In this document: positions 1 through 5,830 of the stretch, piece by piece | How positions within the stretch are numbered: position 1 is the first letter of the stretch | Layout: every line of letters starts with the position of its first letter | NCBI GenBank assembly: GCA_900549865.1 | Contig: URPU01000108.1 | Span: 1 to 6,833, forward strand | Direction of reading: 5' to 3' | Length of the DNA stretch: 6,833 nt | Source of the DNA: an uncultured Eubacteriales bacterium | Lineage (GTDB): Bacteria; Bacillota; Clostridia; Oscillospirales; Oscillospiraceae | The notes under the pieces: generated by a model | Seen by the model: only the letters and a program-made list of their open reading frames with translations | The model's database searches: none | What the model was told of the DNA's origin: nothing | Program-made: the position numbers and the translations under genes

Positions 1-16
1 AAACATATCATACTGC

Positions 17-38
17 TTTCGCGTCTGCGGACGCGAAA
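17..38. terminator. Stem-loop, possible terminator of a plus-strand gene left of the window
   Basis: A perfect 9-bp stem (17-25 with 30-38) closes a TGCG tetraloop. On the plus strand a run of eight T residues follows at 50-57, but about 11 bases separate it from the stem, so this is not a textbook intrinsic terminator. It could end a plus-strand gene outside the window that is convergent with spoIID. On the minus strand the hairpin is not followed by a T-tract, so it is a poor terminator for spoIID. The hairpin itself is certain; its role is not. Confidence 0.35.
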
Positions 39-67
39 CTCTGCGAGGCTTTTTTTTGACAAGCTGG

Positions 68-87
68 GGCGCGGCTGATGCCGCGCC
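68..87 (-). terminator. GC-rich hairpin just downstream of spoIID
   Basis: A perfect 8-bp GC-rich stem (68-75 with 80-87, loop TGAT) lies about 20 bases past the spoIID stop codon. Read on the minus strand it is followed by only a weakly pyrimidine-rich sequence without a T-run. It may protect the 3' end of the transcript or act as a weak, factor-assisted terminator. This is inference from position. Confidence 0.3.
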
Positions 88-109
88 TGTGTTGCAATAT
101 TATATGCAT

Positions 110-1120
110 TTATTCCGCGCGCACAAGCTCTGTTCCGGGGTAGTAGTGCGCGAGAATTTCCCTGTAGTCCGCGCCGCCCTGCGCCATGACGTTCGCGCCG
201 TACTGGCTCATGCCGACGCCGTGGCCGTAGCCTGTCACGGTGAAACGAAACACCTCGCCCGTCCACTCAAGCTCAAACGCGGTCGAGCGCAGGGAGAACA
301 TGCTCCTCAGCGCCGTGCCCTTTATCTCCCGCCCGCCGAGAGTCACGCTCTCCACGCGGCCGCCGGGCGTGCGCTTTATTTCTCCGATCCACGTCTCCTC
401 CGGCGTGCTGAAATCCGCCTCCGGACAGGAGGCGAGTATGCTGTCGCGGAAGTCCAGCCTGCTCACGTCCACCGTGCTGACGTAGCCGGGCACAGTTTCC
501 GCGCTTTCCGGGCTGCTCACGCTTATGAGATACGGCACGCTGTTCCAGACCCGGCCGCTGTCCTCCGTCGTTCCGGCGGAGGAGGAGTGGAACGCGGCAA
601 AGACCGGCTGCCCCTCATAGCTGAGATATTCGCCGGCCGTTTCCGTCACGGCGGCGCGCAGTCTTTCATAGTACACGTCGTAGTCCGCGCCCCAGCGCGC
701 CTTAAGCTCGTCCCGGCTCAGCCACGCCTGACAGCAGCCGCTGTCCGTGCACACCTGTGCGCCGCTGTGGCGGCCGGTGCTCTCGCAGTACATGGCGTAG
801 GTCCGCGCCGCGACGGCCTGCGCCCGCAGCGCCTCGAACTCAAAGCTTGCCGGCATCTCCGCCGCGACGACGCCCGTCAGGTAATCCGCCGCGGCCATGT
901 CCACGGCCTCCCCGTTTATCAGCACACGCATGCTTTCCTCCTCCGCGTTCGCCGGGCCGGGCTGTGCCGTTTCGGATGCGGCGGCGTCCTGCCGCGCGCT
1001 CTGCTGAAGCTCCGGCAGGGTGAGCGGGGCCTCCTTCTCCTCGGGCAGCTTCCCGAAAAAGAGCGGCAATATAAAGGCCGCAATAAGCACCGTGTAGCAT
1101 AGGATGAGAATTTTCTTCAT
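110..1120 (-). CDS. spoIID: Stage II sporulation protein D (SpoIID/LytB-domain lytic transglycosylase)
   Basis: SpoIID is a membrane-anchored lytic transglycosylase. With SpoIIM and SpoIIP it remodels septal peptidoglycan so that the mother-cell membrane can engulf the forespore. The protein here is 336 aa, close to the B. subtilis protein. Residues 1-24 form an N-terminal signal anchor, followed by a low-complexity Ala/Glu/Gln linker (about 25-62). The SpoIID domain fills the rest: YLTGVVAAEMP (80-90) carries the expected catalytic Glu88, followed by the family block EALRAQAVAARTYA (96-109). H118-x5-C124-x5-C130 matches the His/Cys spacing I recall for the zinc site of clostridial SpoIID. 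Next come FHSSSAGTT (177-185) and the conserved GHGVGMSQYGA (299-309), ending in the HYYPGTEL motif. The start at 1120 is chosen over an upstream in-frame start (1159) because AAGGAG lies 5 bases before it and the signal anchor begins there. SpoIIP and SpoIIM are not in the window. A LytB-like amidase enhancer is the alternative, but length and architecture favour SpoIID. Confidence 0.92.
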   Translation of the reverse strand: MKKILILCYTVLIAAFILPLFFGKLPEEKEAPLTLPELQQSARQDAAASETAQPGPANAEEESMRVLINGEAVDMAAADYLTGVVAAEMPASFEFEALRAQAVAARTYAMYCESTGRHSGAQVCTDSGCCQAWLSRDELKARWGADYDVYYERLRAAVTETAGEYLSYEGQPVFAAFHSSSAGTTEDSGRVWNSVPYLISVSSPESAETVPGYVSTVDVSRLDFRDSILASCPEADFSTPEETWIGEIKRTPGGRVESVTLGGREIKGTALRSMFSLRSTAFELEWTGEVFRFTVTGYGHGVGMSQYGANVMAQGGADYREILAHYYPGTELVRAE

Positions 1121-1125
1121 GCGTG

Positions 1126-1131
1126 CTCCTT
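1126..1131 (-). promoter_or_regulatory. Shine-Dalgarno site of spoIID
   Basis: AAGGAG on the minus strand, 5 bases before the ATG at 1120-1118. It fixes the start, rejecting an upstream extension to 1159 that would place 13 extra hydrophilic residues in front of the signal anchor. Confidence 0.85.
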
Positions 1132-1167
1132 CACTTTCCTCTTGTGCGCGTCCGCGCACGCCAGAGC

Positions 1168-1196
1168 TTGACGTGCGGCGTGATTAAGTATACAAT
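1168..1196 (+). promoter_or_regulatory. Sigma-A-type promoter of the multi-pass membrane protein gene
   Basis: TTGACG (1168-1173) and TACAAT (1191-1196) are separated by exactly 17 bases. Each differs from the vegetative consensus at one position. Transcription would start near 1203, giving a leader of roughly 30 bases before the ATG at 1232. The site overlaps the upstream region of the divergent spoIID gene, so the two promoters may interfere. Confidence 0.75.
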
Positions 1197-1212
1197 ACAT
1201 TATTATAATATC
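1185..1212 (-). promoter_or_regulatory. Weak sigma-E-like promoter candidate for spoIID
   Basis: On the minus strand, GATATT (1212-1207) is followed 14 bases later by TATACTTA (1192-1185). This partly resembles the sigma-E pattern (ATATT at -35, CATACA-T at -10), which controls spoIID in B. subtilis. Only the ATAC core of the -10 matches, and AT-rich sequence makes chance matches easy. The candidate rests mainly on what is known of spoIID regulation. Confidence 0.25.
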
Positions 1213-1231
1213 ATTCTATTGAAATGAGATC

Positions 1232-2110
1232 ATGAATATGCCTAATCAGACTGAAATGACAGATGAAGAAATAATATTCCGGAAGAACATGGAGAAAAAG
1301 GCGCTGGAGATCACCTGTTACGTCTGCGGTGCAGGCGCGTTCAGCGTGTTCGTGCGCTGGCTTCAGACGATGCTGGCCTTCAACGACGAGGGGCTTGTGG
1401 ACAAAAGCATCTTCAACCTCCTCGTGCCGCTTATGATACTCGTCTCCGGATATCTCTTCCTGCGCTTTGTGGACCACTTCCGCAGCGGGCGATACTACGT
1501 GCCGGAGGATTTCTACGCGGCGCTCTATAACCCCGGCAGGCTCTACTCCGCCGTGCGGCTCGTCATCGGCCTTATCATGGCGGCGGGCTCCGTGCTGCTG
1601 CTCACTGCATCCGAGACGGACACCGACGCGGGCTTTCTGCGCATACTGGCCATTGCGGGCTTCCTCTCCGGCGTGACGTATCCGCTGCTGCTCAGCTCCG
1701 CGAACAAGCCGCACGCCTCAAGTCTGCGCTTCTCCTGCTTCTGCGCATTCATGCCCATCCTGTTTTTCTGCATATGGCTCGTCACCTGCTACAAGATAAA
1801 CTCCAACAACAGCATCGTGTGGTCATACGGGCTGGAGGCCGTGGCGATAATCCTCTCCATCATCGCCTTTTTCCGCATGGCGGGCTTCCCCTACGGCGTG
1901 CCCAATCCGCCGCGCGCCATGTTCTTCTCCATGCTTGCCGCCGCCGTGGATATAATGATAATCGCGGACAGCCGGTATATGGGGATGCAGCTTATGTTCT
2001 TTGCCGCCGCCATGATGCTGGTGCTGTATAACTGGATAATGATCACCAATATGCGCCGCCGCCCCAAGCCCGTAAAGGAGCAGCCGAACGACGGCTTTGA
2101 GCGTCTGTAA
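1232..2110 (+). CDS. Multi-pass membrane protein of unknown function
   Basis: I do not recognise a named family for this 292-aa protein. Residues 1-25 are hydrophilic and mostly acidic or polar, probably cytoplasmic. About seven or eight hydrophobic segments follow, at roughly 28-46, 60-79, 106-125, 135-155, 168-187, 198-215, 229-246 and 251-271. The C-terminal tail (274-292) starts with RRR and is hydrophilic, consistent with a cytoplasmic end. Notable polar motifs near membrane faces are RFVDHFRSGRYYVPEDFYAALYNPGR (78-103, shown only as a region of aromatic and charged residues) and AGFPYGVPNPPRA (217-229) between predicted helices six and seven. There is no signal peptide, nucleotide-binding motif or obvious transporter signature. 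The start codon has only a poor Shine-Dalgarno site; ATG at 1238 is an alternative. The gene has its own promoter and a strong terminator, so it is probably monocistronic. Confidence 0.85.
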   Translation: MNMPNQTEMTDEEIIFRKNMEKKALEITCYVCGAGAFSVFVRWLQTMLAFNDEGLVDKSIFNLLVPLMILVSGYLFLRFVDHFRSGRYYVPEDFYAALYNPGRLYSAVRLVIGLIMAAGSVLLLTASETDTDAGFLRILAIAGFLSGVTYPLLLSSANKPHASSLRFSCFCAFMPILFFCIWLVTCYKINSNNSIVWSYGLEAVAIILSIIAFFRMAGFPYGVPNPPRAMFFSMLAAAVDIMIIADSRYMGMQLMFFAAAMMLVLYNWIMITNMRRRPKPVKEQPNDGFERL

Positions 2111-2116
2111 GCCGCC

Positions 2117-2154
2117 GCGCCGGAACGCGGCCGCGAAAAGCGGAGAACCGGCGC
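2117..2154. repeat. Inverted repeat in the convergent intergenic region
   Basis: A 7-bp GC-rich inverted repeat (2117-2123 with 2148-2154) encloses a smaller possible stem, CCGC/GCGG, around GAAAA. It lies between the membrane-protein stop codon and the main terminator hairpin. It may add structure to the 3' end of the transcript; no separate function is evident. Confidence 0.4.
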
Positions 2155-2159
2155 ATATC

Positions 2160-2209
2160 CCCCCTGCGGAAGGCTCCCTTCGGGCCCCGCCGCAGGGGGC
2201 GTTTTATTT
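2160..2209 (+). terminator. Intrinsic terminator of the membrane protein gene
   Basis: A perfect 10-bp stem (2160-2169 with 2190-2199) encloses a GC-rich loop that can form a small inner stem (CCC/GGG). A T-rich tract, TTTTATTT (2202-2209), follows on the plus strand about 50 bases after the membrane-protein stop. The T-tract overlaps the stop codon of the convergent regulator gene (2204-2206). On the minus strand no T-run follows, so the element is one-directional in form, although the hairpin will also be present at the end of the regulator mRNA. Confidence 0.85.
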
Positions 2210-3331
2210 GCTGCGCTGTGCGAGGATGTACAGCAAGACTGCCTCGGACGGGCGCTGTAAGCTGTACCCCGTCAGCTCCTGTACGCGGCGTATGCGGTGG
2301 TAAACGGTGTTTTTATGCACGTAAAGCTCCCGCGCCGCGCGGGCGGCGTCGCCCTCATAGCGGAAATACATCCGCACCGCGGCCATGACCTCCGCGCGCT
2401 CCGCCGCCGTGCACGCGCCCAGCAGCCTCTCCTCCAGCCGGCGCACGGCGTCGTCCGGGATATACTGCAATATGAAGTCCGCCGACAGGTCGTCGTAAAC
2501 ACACACGGTGCTCTCCGCCCGGCCGCGCGCCGCGGCGAAGGCAAGCTCCGCCTCGCTGTATTTCCGCGGCAGCTCCTCCGGCGCGGCGCAGGGCGCGGAA
2601 AGCCCGCAGCGGTACGATACGCCGTAAAAATCGCCGACGCTTTTCAGTGCGCGCGAAATGGCCGCGCGCGCCCCGTCTCCGCCGGTGCAGTCCAGTATGG
2701 CCACGACGCGGCGCTGCGTGCGGAAGCAGAAGCTCTGCGCCTGCGCGCCGAGGAGCCTGTTCATCTGCTCCGCGGCCTGTGCCACGCGCATTTCCGGAAG
2801 CTGCTCCGCCGTTTCACGCGCGGGCGTGAACTCGGCCACGGCGACGGCGCGCGGGCGCTGCATGTCTATATCCAGAAGCGCGCTTCGCGCCTCCAGCTTG
2901 CCCAGATCCGCGCCGTCTGAAAATATCCAGCTTTCATAGAATATGCTGCGCGCACGGCCGGCCTCCAGCTCCTGCTCCTGCTTTTGCAGGCGGCGCACAA
3001 GCAGCTCCGTCATTTTCTGCACCGCGCCGCCCAGCGCCGCCAGCTCCTCCGGCGCGCCGGTCATGCCTATGACGCCCACGGTCTCGCCGCCCACGCGCAC
3101 GGGCAGGTTTATTCCCTGCTGTGCCCCGGCCACGTTGTCCCTGTCGTATATTGTCACGCTGGGCAGCGCATCGCGGATCAGCCGCCGCGCCCCCTCGTGT
3201 ATCTGGCCTATCCGCGCGGCGTTCGTGCTGGCGATTATCATTCCGTCCTTGTCTATAAAGTTGACGTCGCGGCCGGTTATGCCCTTCAGCTCGTCCGCAA
3301 TGCGCTGTGCGTCCTCCGGCAAAATAAACAT
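2204..3331 (-). CDS. cdaR: CdaR-family sugar-diacid/glycerate transcriptional regulator
   Basis: This is a 375-aa regulator of the CdaR (SdaR) type. In E. coli, CdaR activates galactarate, glucarate and glycerate genes and responds to these acids. Residues 1 to about 133 form the N-terminal diacid-recognition domain, with GRDVNFIDKDGMIIAS (20-35) and RIGQIHEGARRLI (40-52) followed by the GINLPVRVGGETVGVIGMTG segment (73-92). Residues 103-127 look coiled-coil-like, and the middle (about 150-275) fits the degenerate GGDEF-like linker of the family. The C-terminal PucR/CdaR-type helix-turn-helix occupies about 310-370, with AARELYVHKNTVYHRIRRVQELTG (332-355) as the DNA-binding core. The start at 3331 is chosen because GGAGG lies 5 bases upstream; in-frame upstream starts (ATG 3343, TTG 3385) lack ribosome sites. 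It is divergent from the dehydrogenase-kinase operon, which it probably controls. The name should not be confused with the unrelated diadenylate cyclase regulator, also called CdaR, in Bacillota. Confidence 0.88.
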   Translation of the reverse strand: MFILPEDAQRIADELKGITGRDVNFIDKDGMIIASTNAARIGQIHEGARRLIRDALPSVTIYDRDNVAGAQQGINLPVRVGGETVGVIGMTGAPEELAALGGAVQKMTELLVRRLQKQEQELEAGRARSIFYESWIFSDGADLGKLEARSALLDIDMQRPRAVAVAEFTPARETAEQLPEMRVAQAAEQMNRLLGAQAQSFCFRTQRRVVAILDCTGGDGARAAISRALKSVGDFYGVSYRCGLSAPCAAPEELPRKYSEAELAFAAARGRAESTVCVYDDLSADFILQYIPDDAVRRLEERLLGACTAAERAEVMAAVRMYFRYEGDAARAARELYVHKNTVYHRIRRVQELTGYSLQRPSEAVLLYILAQRSK

Positions 3332-3336
3332 GCGTG

Positions 3337-3341
3337 CCTCC
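3337..3341 (-). promoter_or_regulatory. Shine-Dalgarno site of the CdaR-type regulator
   Basis: GGAGG on the minus strand, 5 bases before the ATG at 3331-3329. It decides the start against an extension that would add 18 residues beginning with TTG at 3385. Confidence 0.85.
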
Positions 3342-3376
3342 ATTATTGTAAAAATTACATCGTTTCTTGATAAATC

Positions 3377-3410
3377 TTGTGACAATTCTAATTATTAGCA
3401 TATTATAATA
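3377..3410. promoter_or_regulatory. Palindrome-rich divergent control region (candidate operator and promoters)
   Basis: Three short dyads lie in a row: TTGTGACAA (3377-3385), CTAATTATTAG (3388-3398) and TATTATAATA (3401-3410). TATAAT at 3404-3409 is a good plus-strand -10 for the dehydrogenase-kinase operon. GTGACA (3379-3384) could be its -35, though the 19-base spacer is long; suboptimal spacing is typical of activator-dependent promoters. On the minus strand TTGTCA (3385-3380) is a possible -35 for the regulator gene. I infer that the regulator binds here, but its recognition sequence is not known to me. Confidence 0.5.
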
Positions 3411-3437
3411 AAAAACACAAGACAAAAATTTTTATAA

Positions 3438-3442
3438 AGGAG
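3438..3442 (+). promoter_or_regulatory. Shine-Dalgarno site of the glycerate dehydrogenase gene
   Basis: AGGAG lies 8 bases before the ATG at 3451 and confirms that start. Just upstream is a small AAAAATTTTT dyad (3424-3433) in the leader. Confidence 0.8.
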
Positions 3443-3450
3443 CAGATAAT

Positions 3451-4413
3451 ATGAAGATCGTAATTCTCGACGGCTACACGGAAAACCCCGGCGACCTCAG
3501 CTGGGCGCAGCTTGAGGCTCTCGGCGAGCTGACGGTGTATGACCGCACCCCGTCCGACGAGGACGAGATCATCCGCCGCATCGGCGACGCGGAGATCGTC
3601 ATGACCAACAAGACCCCCCTCACGGAAAAGGTCCTCAACGCCTGCACGAACATCAAGTACATCACGGTCCTTGCCACGGGCTACAACGTCGTGGATACGG
3701 CCTGCGCCCGCGCGAAGGGCATCCCCGTGAGCAACGTGCCCACCTACGGCACGGCGGCAGTCGGCCAGTTCGCCATCGCGCTGCTGCTGGAGATATGCCA
3801 CCACGTCGCCCACCATTCACAAGCCGTGCATGAGGGGCGCTGGGAGGCGTGCCCGGACTGGTGCTTCTGGGATTACCCGCTTATCGAGCTTGCCGGCAAG
3901 ACCATCGGCATAATCGGCTTTGGCCGCATCGGCCAGCAGACGGGGCGCATCGCAAAGGCGATGGGCATGACCGTGCTTGCCAGCGGCAGCCGCCCGACGG
4001 ACTCCGGGCGCGAGATCGCGCAGTATGTGGAGCTGGATGAGCTTTTCGCCCGCAGTGACGTTATCGCCCTGCACTGCCCGCTCTTCCCCAACACCAAGGG
4101 CATCATCAACAAGGACAGCATCGCAAAGATGAAGGACGGCGTCATCATCATCAACAACAGCCGCGGCCCGCTGGTCGTGGAGGAGGATCTCGCCGCGGCG
4201 CTCAACAGCGGCAAGGTCGCCGCCGCCGGGCTTGACGTCGTCTCGACCGAGCCTATCCGCGGCGACAACCCCCTGCTCACGGCGAAAAACTGCATCATCA
4301 CCCCGCACATAAGCTGGGCGCCCATAGAGAGCCGCCAGCGCATACTCGACTGCACGGCGGCAAACGTCCGCGCCTTCCTCGACGGCGCGCCCGTCAACGT
4401 CGTCAACGCCTGA
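3451..4413 (+). CDS. D-2-hydroxyacid dehydrogenase, glycerate dehydrogenase / hydroxypyruvate reductase type
   Basis: This is a 320-aa cytoplasmic oxidoreductase of the D-isomer-specific 2-hydroxyacid dehydrogenase family. The best match from sequence is glycerate dehydrogenase (HprA type), which interconverts hydroxypyruvate and D-glycerate. The substrate-binding domain is formed by residues 1 to about 100 plus the C-terminus, with LATGYNVVD (74-82) and the NVPTYGTAAVGQFAIALLLE block (95-114). The Rossmann domain has GFGRIG (156-161). The catalytic set is complete: Arg238 in NNSRGP, Glu267 in STEP and His286 in TPHISWAP. At the end of the second Rossmann strand, ASGSRP (177-182) has no Asp where NAD-dependent members usually have one, and an Arg follows, suggesting NADP(H) use. 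The glycerate kinase starts 18 bases downstream, which supports a glycerate role. Other D-2-hydroxyacid substrates such as glyoxylate or 2-ketoacids cannot be excluded. Confidence 0.9.
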   Translation: MKIVILDGYTENPGDLSWAQLEALGELTVYDRTPSDEDEIIRRIGDAEIVMTNKTPLTEKVLNACTNIKYITVLATGYNVVDTACARAKGIPVSNVPTYGTAAVGQFAIALLLEICHHVAHHSQAVHEGRWEACPDWCFWDYPLIELAGKTIGIIGFGRIGQQTGRIAKAMGMTVLASGSRPTDSGREIAQYVELDELFARSDVIALHCPLFPNTKGIINKDSIAKMKDGVIIINNSRGPLVVEEDLAAALNSGKVAAAGLDVVSTEPIRGDNPLLTAKNCIITPHISWAPIESRQRILDCTAANVRAFLDGAPVNVVNA

Positions 4414-4431
4414 CGGCGCAGAGGGCAGACG

Positions 4432-5577
4432 ATGAAAAAATGCATCGTAGTTTCGGACTCGTTCAAGGGCACGCTTTCCAGCCTTGATATCTGCGCCGCC
4501 GCGCGGCGCGTTATCCCCGAGTGCTTCCCCGGCTGCGAGGCCGTCACCATCCCCGTCGCCGACGGAGGTGAGGGCACGGTGGACTGCTTTATAGAGGCGA
4601 TGGGCGCATCGCCCGTGACGGTTGAGGTCACGGGCGTGCTGGGCACGCCCGTTGCGGCGCGGTACGCCTGCCTTGGCGGGCTGGCCGTCGTCGAAATGGC
4701 GGCTGCCGCCGGGCTTCCGCTGGCCGGCGGCACGCGCAGCCCCGGCCGCGCCACGACCTTCGGCGTGGGCGAGCTTATCGCGCACGCAGTGCGCGCGGGC
4801 TGCACGACGGTGCTGCTCGGCCTCGGCGGCAGCGCCACGAACGACGGCGGCTGCGGTTGCGCCGCGGCGCTGGGCGTAAAGTTCTTCGACGGAAGCGGCG
4901 CGGAGTTCGTCCCCGTGGGCAATACGCTGCGCGATATCGCGCATATCGACGTCTCCGCCGCGCGTGAGCTTCTGCGCGGCGTGGAGCTGAAGCTCATGTG
5001 CGACGTGACCAACCCCCTCTGCGGCGAGAAAGGCGCGGCGCATGTGTTCGGCCCGCAGAAGGGCGCGGACGCGGCGGATATCCGGCGGCTTGACGCAGGA
5101 CTTGCGCATTTCGCCGCCGTTATACGCGAGGAGCTTGGCGTCGATGTGCTCGACATGCCCGGCGCGGGCGCGGCGGGCGGCATGGGCGCGGGCTGCGCCG
5201 CGCTTCTGGGCGGGGCGCTGCGCTCCGGGATAGACGCCGTGCTGGACGCCGTCGGCTTCGACGCAGCGCTTGCGGGCGCTGACCTCGTCATCACGGGCGA
5301 GGGGCGCGTGGACAGCCAGAGCGTTGACGGAAAGGTCATATCCGGCGTCGCCGCGCGCACGCGGGAAAAGGGCGTGCCGCTCGTTGTCATTGCCGGCGGC
5401 ATAGACGATTCCGCCGCCGCGGCGTATGAACTGGGCGTCAGCGCGATGTTCTCGACCGACCGCGCCGCGCTGAGCGTGGATAAGCTTGCCGGGCGCACCG
5501 CCGCGGACTATGAGGCCACCCTGCGCGACGTGCTGCGTCTCGTCCGCATTGCGGAGAATATCGGCCGCCGCACGTGA
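4432..5577 (+). CDS. glxK: Glycerate kinase (GlxK/GarK family)
   Basis: This 381-aa enzyme belongs to the bacterial glycerate kinase family that includes E. coli GarK and GlxK. These phosphorylate D-glycerate with ATP; GarK makes 2-phosphoglycerate, which enters lower glycolysis through enolase. The length is typical. Family blocks visible are SDSFKGTLS (8-16) at the N-terminus, PVADGGEGT (41-49), GLGGSATNDGG (130-140), MCDVTNPLCG (189-198), the glycine-rich PGAGAAGGMGAG (243-254) and TGEGRVDSQS (288-297). No key block is missing. The gene is second in an operon with the dehydrogenase (18-base gap). Its ribosome site, GAGGG about 6 bases before the ATG, is weaker than that of the first gene, so translational coupling is possible. 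The start fits the family N-terminus exactly. I see no clear intrinsic terminator directly after it. Whether it makes 2- or 3-phosphoglycerate cannot be read from sequence; 2-phosphoglycerate is expected from the family. Confidence 0.95.
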   Translation: MKKCIVVSDSFKGTLSSLDICAAARRVIPECFPGCEAVTIPVADGGEGTVDCFIEAMGASPVTVEVTGVLGTPVAARYACLGGLAVVEMAAAAGLPLAGGTRSPGRATTFGVGELIAHAVRAGCTTVLLGLGGSATNDGGCGCAAALGVKFFDGSGAEFVPVGNTLRDIAHIDVSAARELLRGVELKLMCDVTNPLCGEKGAAHVFGPQKGADAADIRRLDAGLAHFAAVIREELGVDVLDMPGAGAAGGMGAGCAALLGGALRSGIDAVLDAVGFDAALAGADLVITGEGRVDSQSVDGKVISGVAARTREKGVPLVVIAGGIDDSAAAAYELGVSAMFSTDRAALSVDKLAGRTAADYEATLRDVLRLVRIAENIGRRT

Positions 5578-5760
5578 AGCGGATGAGGGTGCCCAAAGCA
5601 CGGAGGGCCGCAGCCGGGTTCTGAATTCAGAGCGTGTGTGCTTTGCATATGCGCAAAGTACCTGCAAAACCAAATGTAAAGCGGGTCATGTTACTGCGGC
5701 GCGGGCAAAGGCCCTCTTGGAGATTTGACGGTTTTCGACAAGTACAAAAAATAGAGAAAA
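5578..5760. other. Non-coding stretch after the glycerate kinase gene
   Basis: No gene is supported here. Visible structure is a 12-base perfect palindrome around an EcoRI-like GAATTC (5620-5631) and a hairpin at 5638-5661 (CTTTGC/GCAAAG extended by three pairs including one G-U, loop of six). Neither is followed by a T-tract, so no plus-strand intrinsic terminator can be assigned; the operon may end by Rho or at the convergent terminator hairpin. Confidence 0.5.
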
Positions 5761-5785
5761 GGCAGGCACATTGTTCGTGCCTGCC
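5745..5785 (-). terminator. Intrinsic terminator of the zinc-ribbon membrane protein gene
   Basis: A perfect 9-bp stem (5761-5769 with 5777-5785, 7-base loop) lies about 45 bases past the stop codon at 5831. On the minus strand it is followed directly by TTTTCTCTATTTTTT (5760-5746), a good U-rich tail. On the plus strand no T-run follows the stem. Confidence 0.88.
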
Positions 5786-5830
5786 GCAAGTATTCGCCGG
5801 GATCCTGATAAAGGAGAGAACCGTTCCTGT

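Noticed and set aside
56..1102. 348-aa plus-strand open frame opposite spoIID
   Set aside because: Shadow of spoIID: Arg/Ala/His-rich translation with no recognisable motif, and full overlap with a gene whose catalytic motifs are clear.
1121..1159. Upstream extension of spoIID to a start at 1159
   Set aside because: It would put 13 charged residues before the signal anchor, while AAGGAG is ideally placed for the ATG at 1120.
2297..2920. Plus-strand open frames opposite the CdaR-type regulator
   Set aside because: Arg/Ala-rich shadows without motifs or plausible ribosome sites; the opposite strand encodes a full-length recognised regulator.
5620..5661. Palindrome and hairpin after the kinase gene as the operon terminator
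   Set aside because: Stems are short and no T-tract follows on the plus strand, so they do not qualify as an intrinsic terminator.
3817..5673. Very long minus-strand open frames (618 and 541 aa) opposite the dehydrogenase and kinase genes
   Set aside because: They lie antisense to two well-recognised enzymes, have composition typical of shadows in GC-rich DNA (Ala/Arg/His or Ser/Pro-rich), and show no domain or ribosome site.
5806..5830. AAAGGAG-like site on the plus strand suggesting a small gene
   Set aside because: No start codon at suitable spacing opens a meaningful frame, and it lies against the 3' end of the minus-strand gene.
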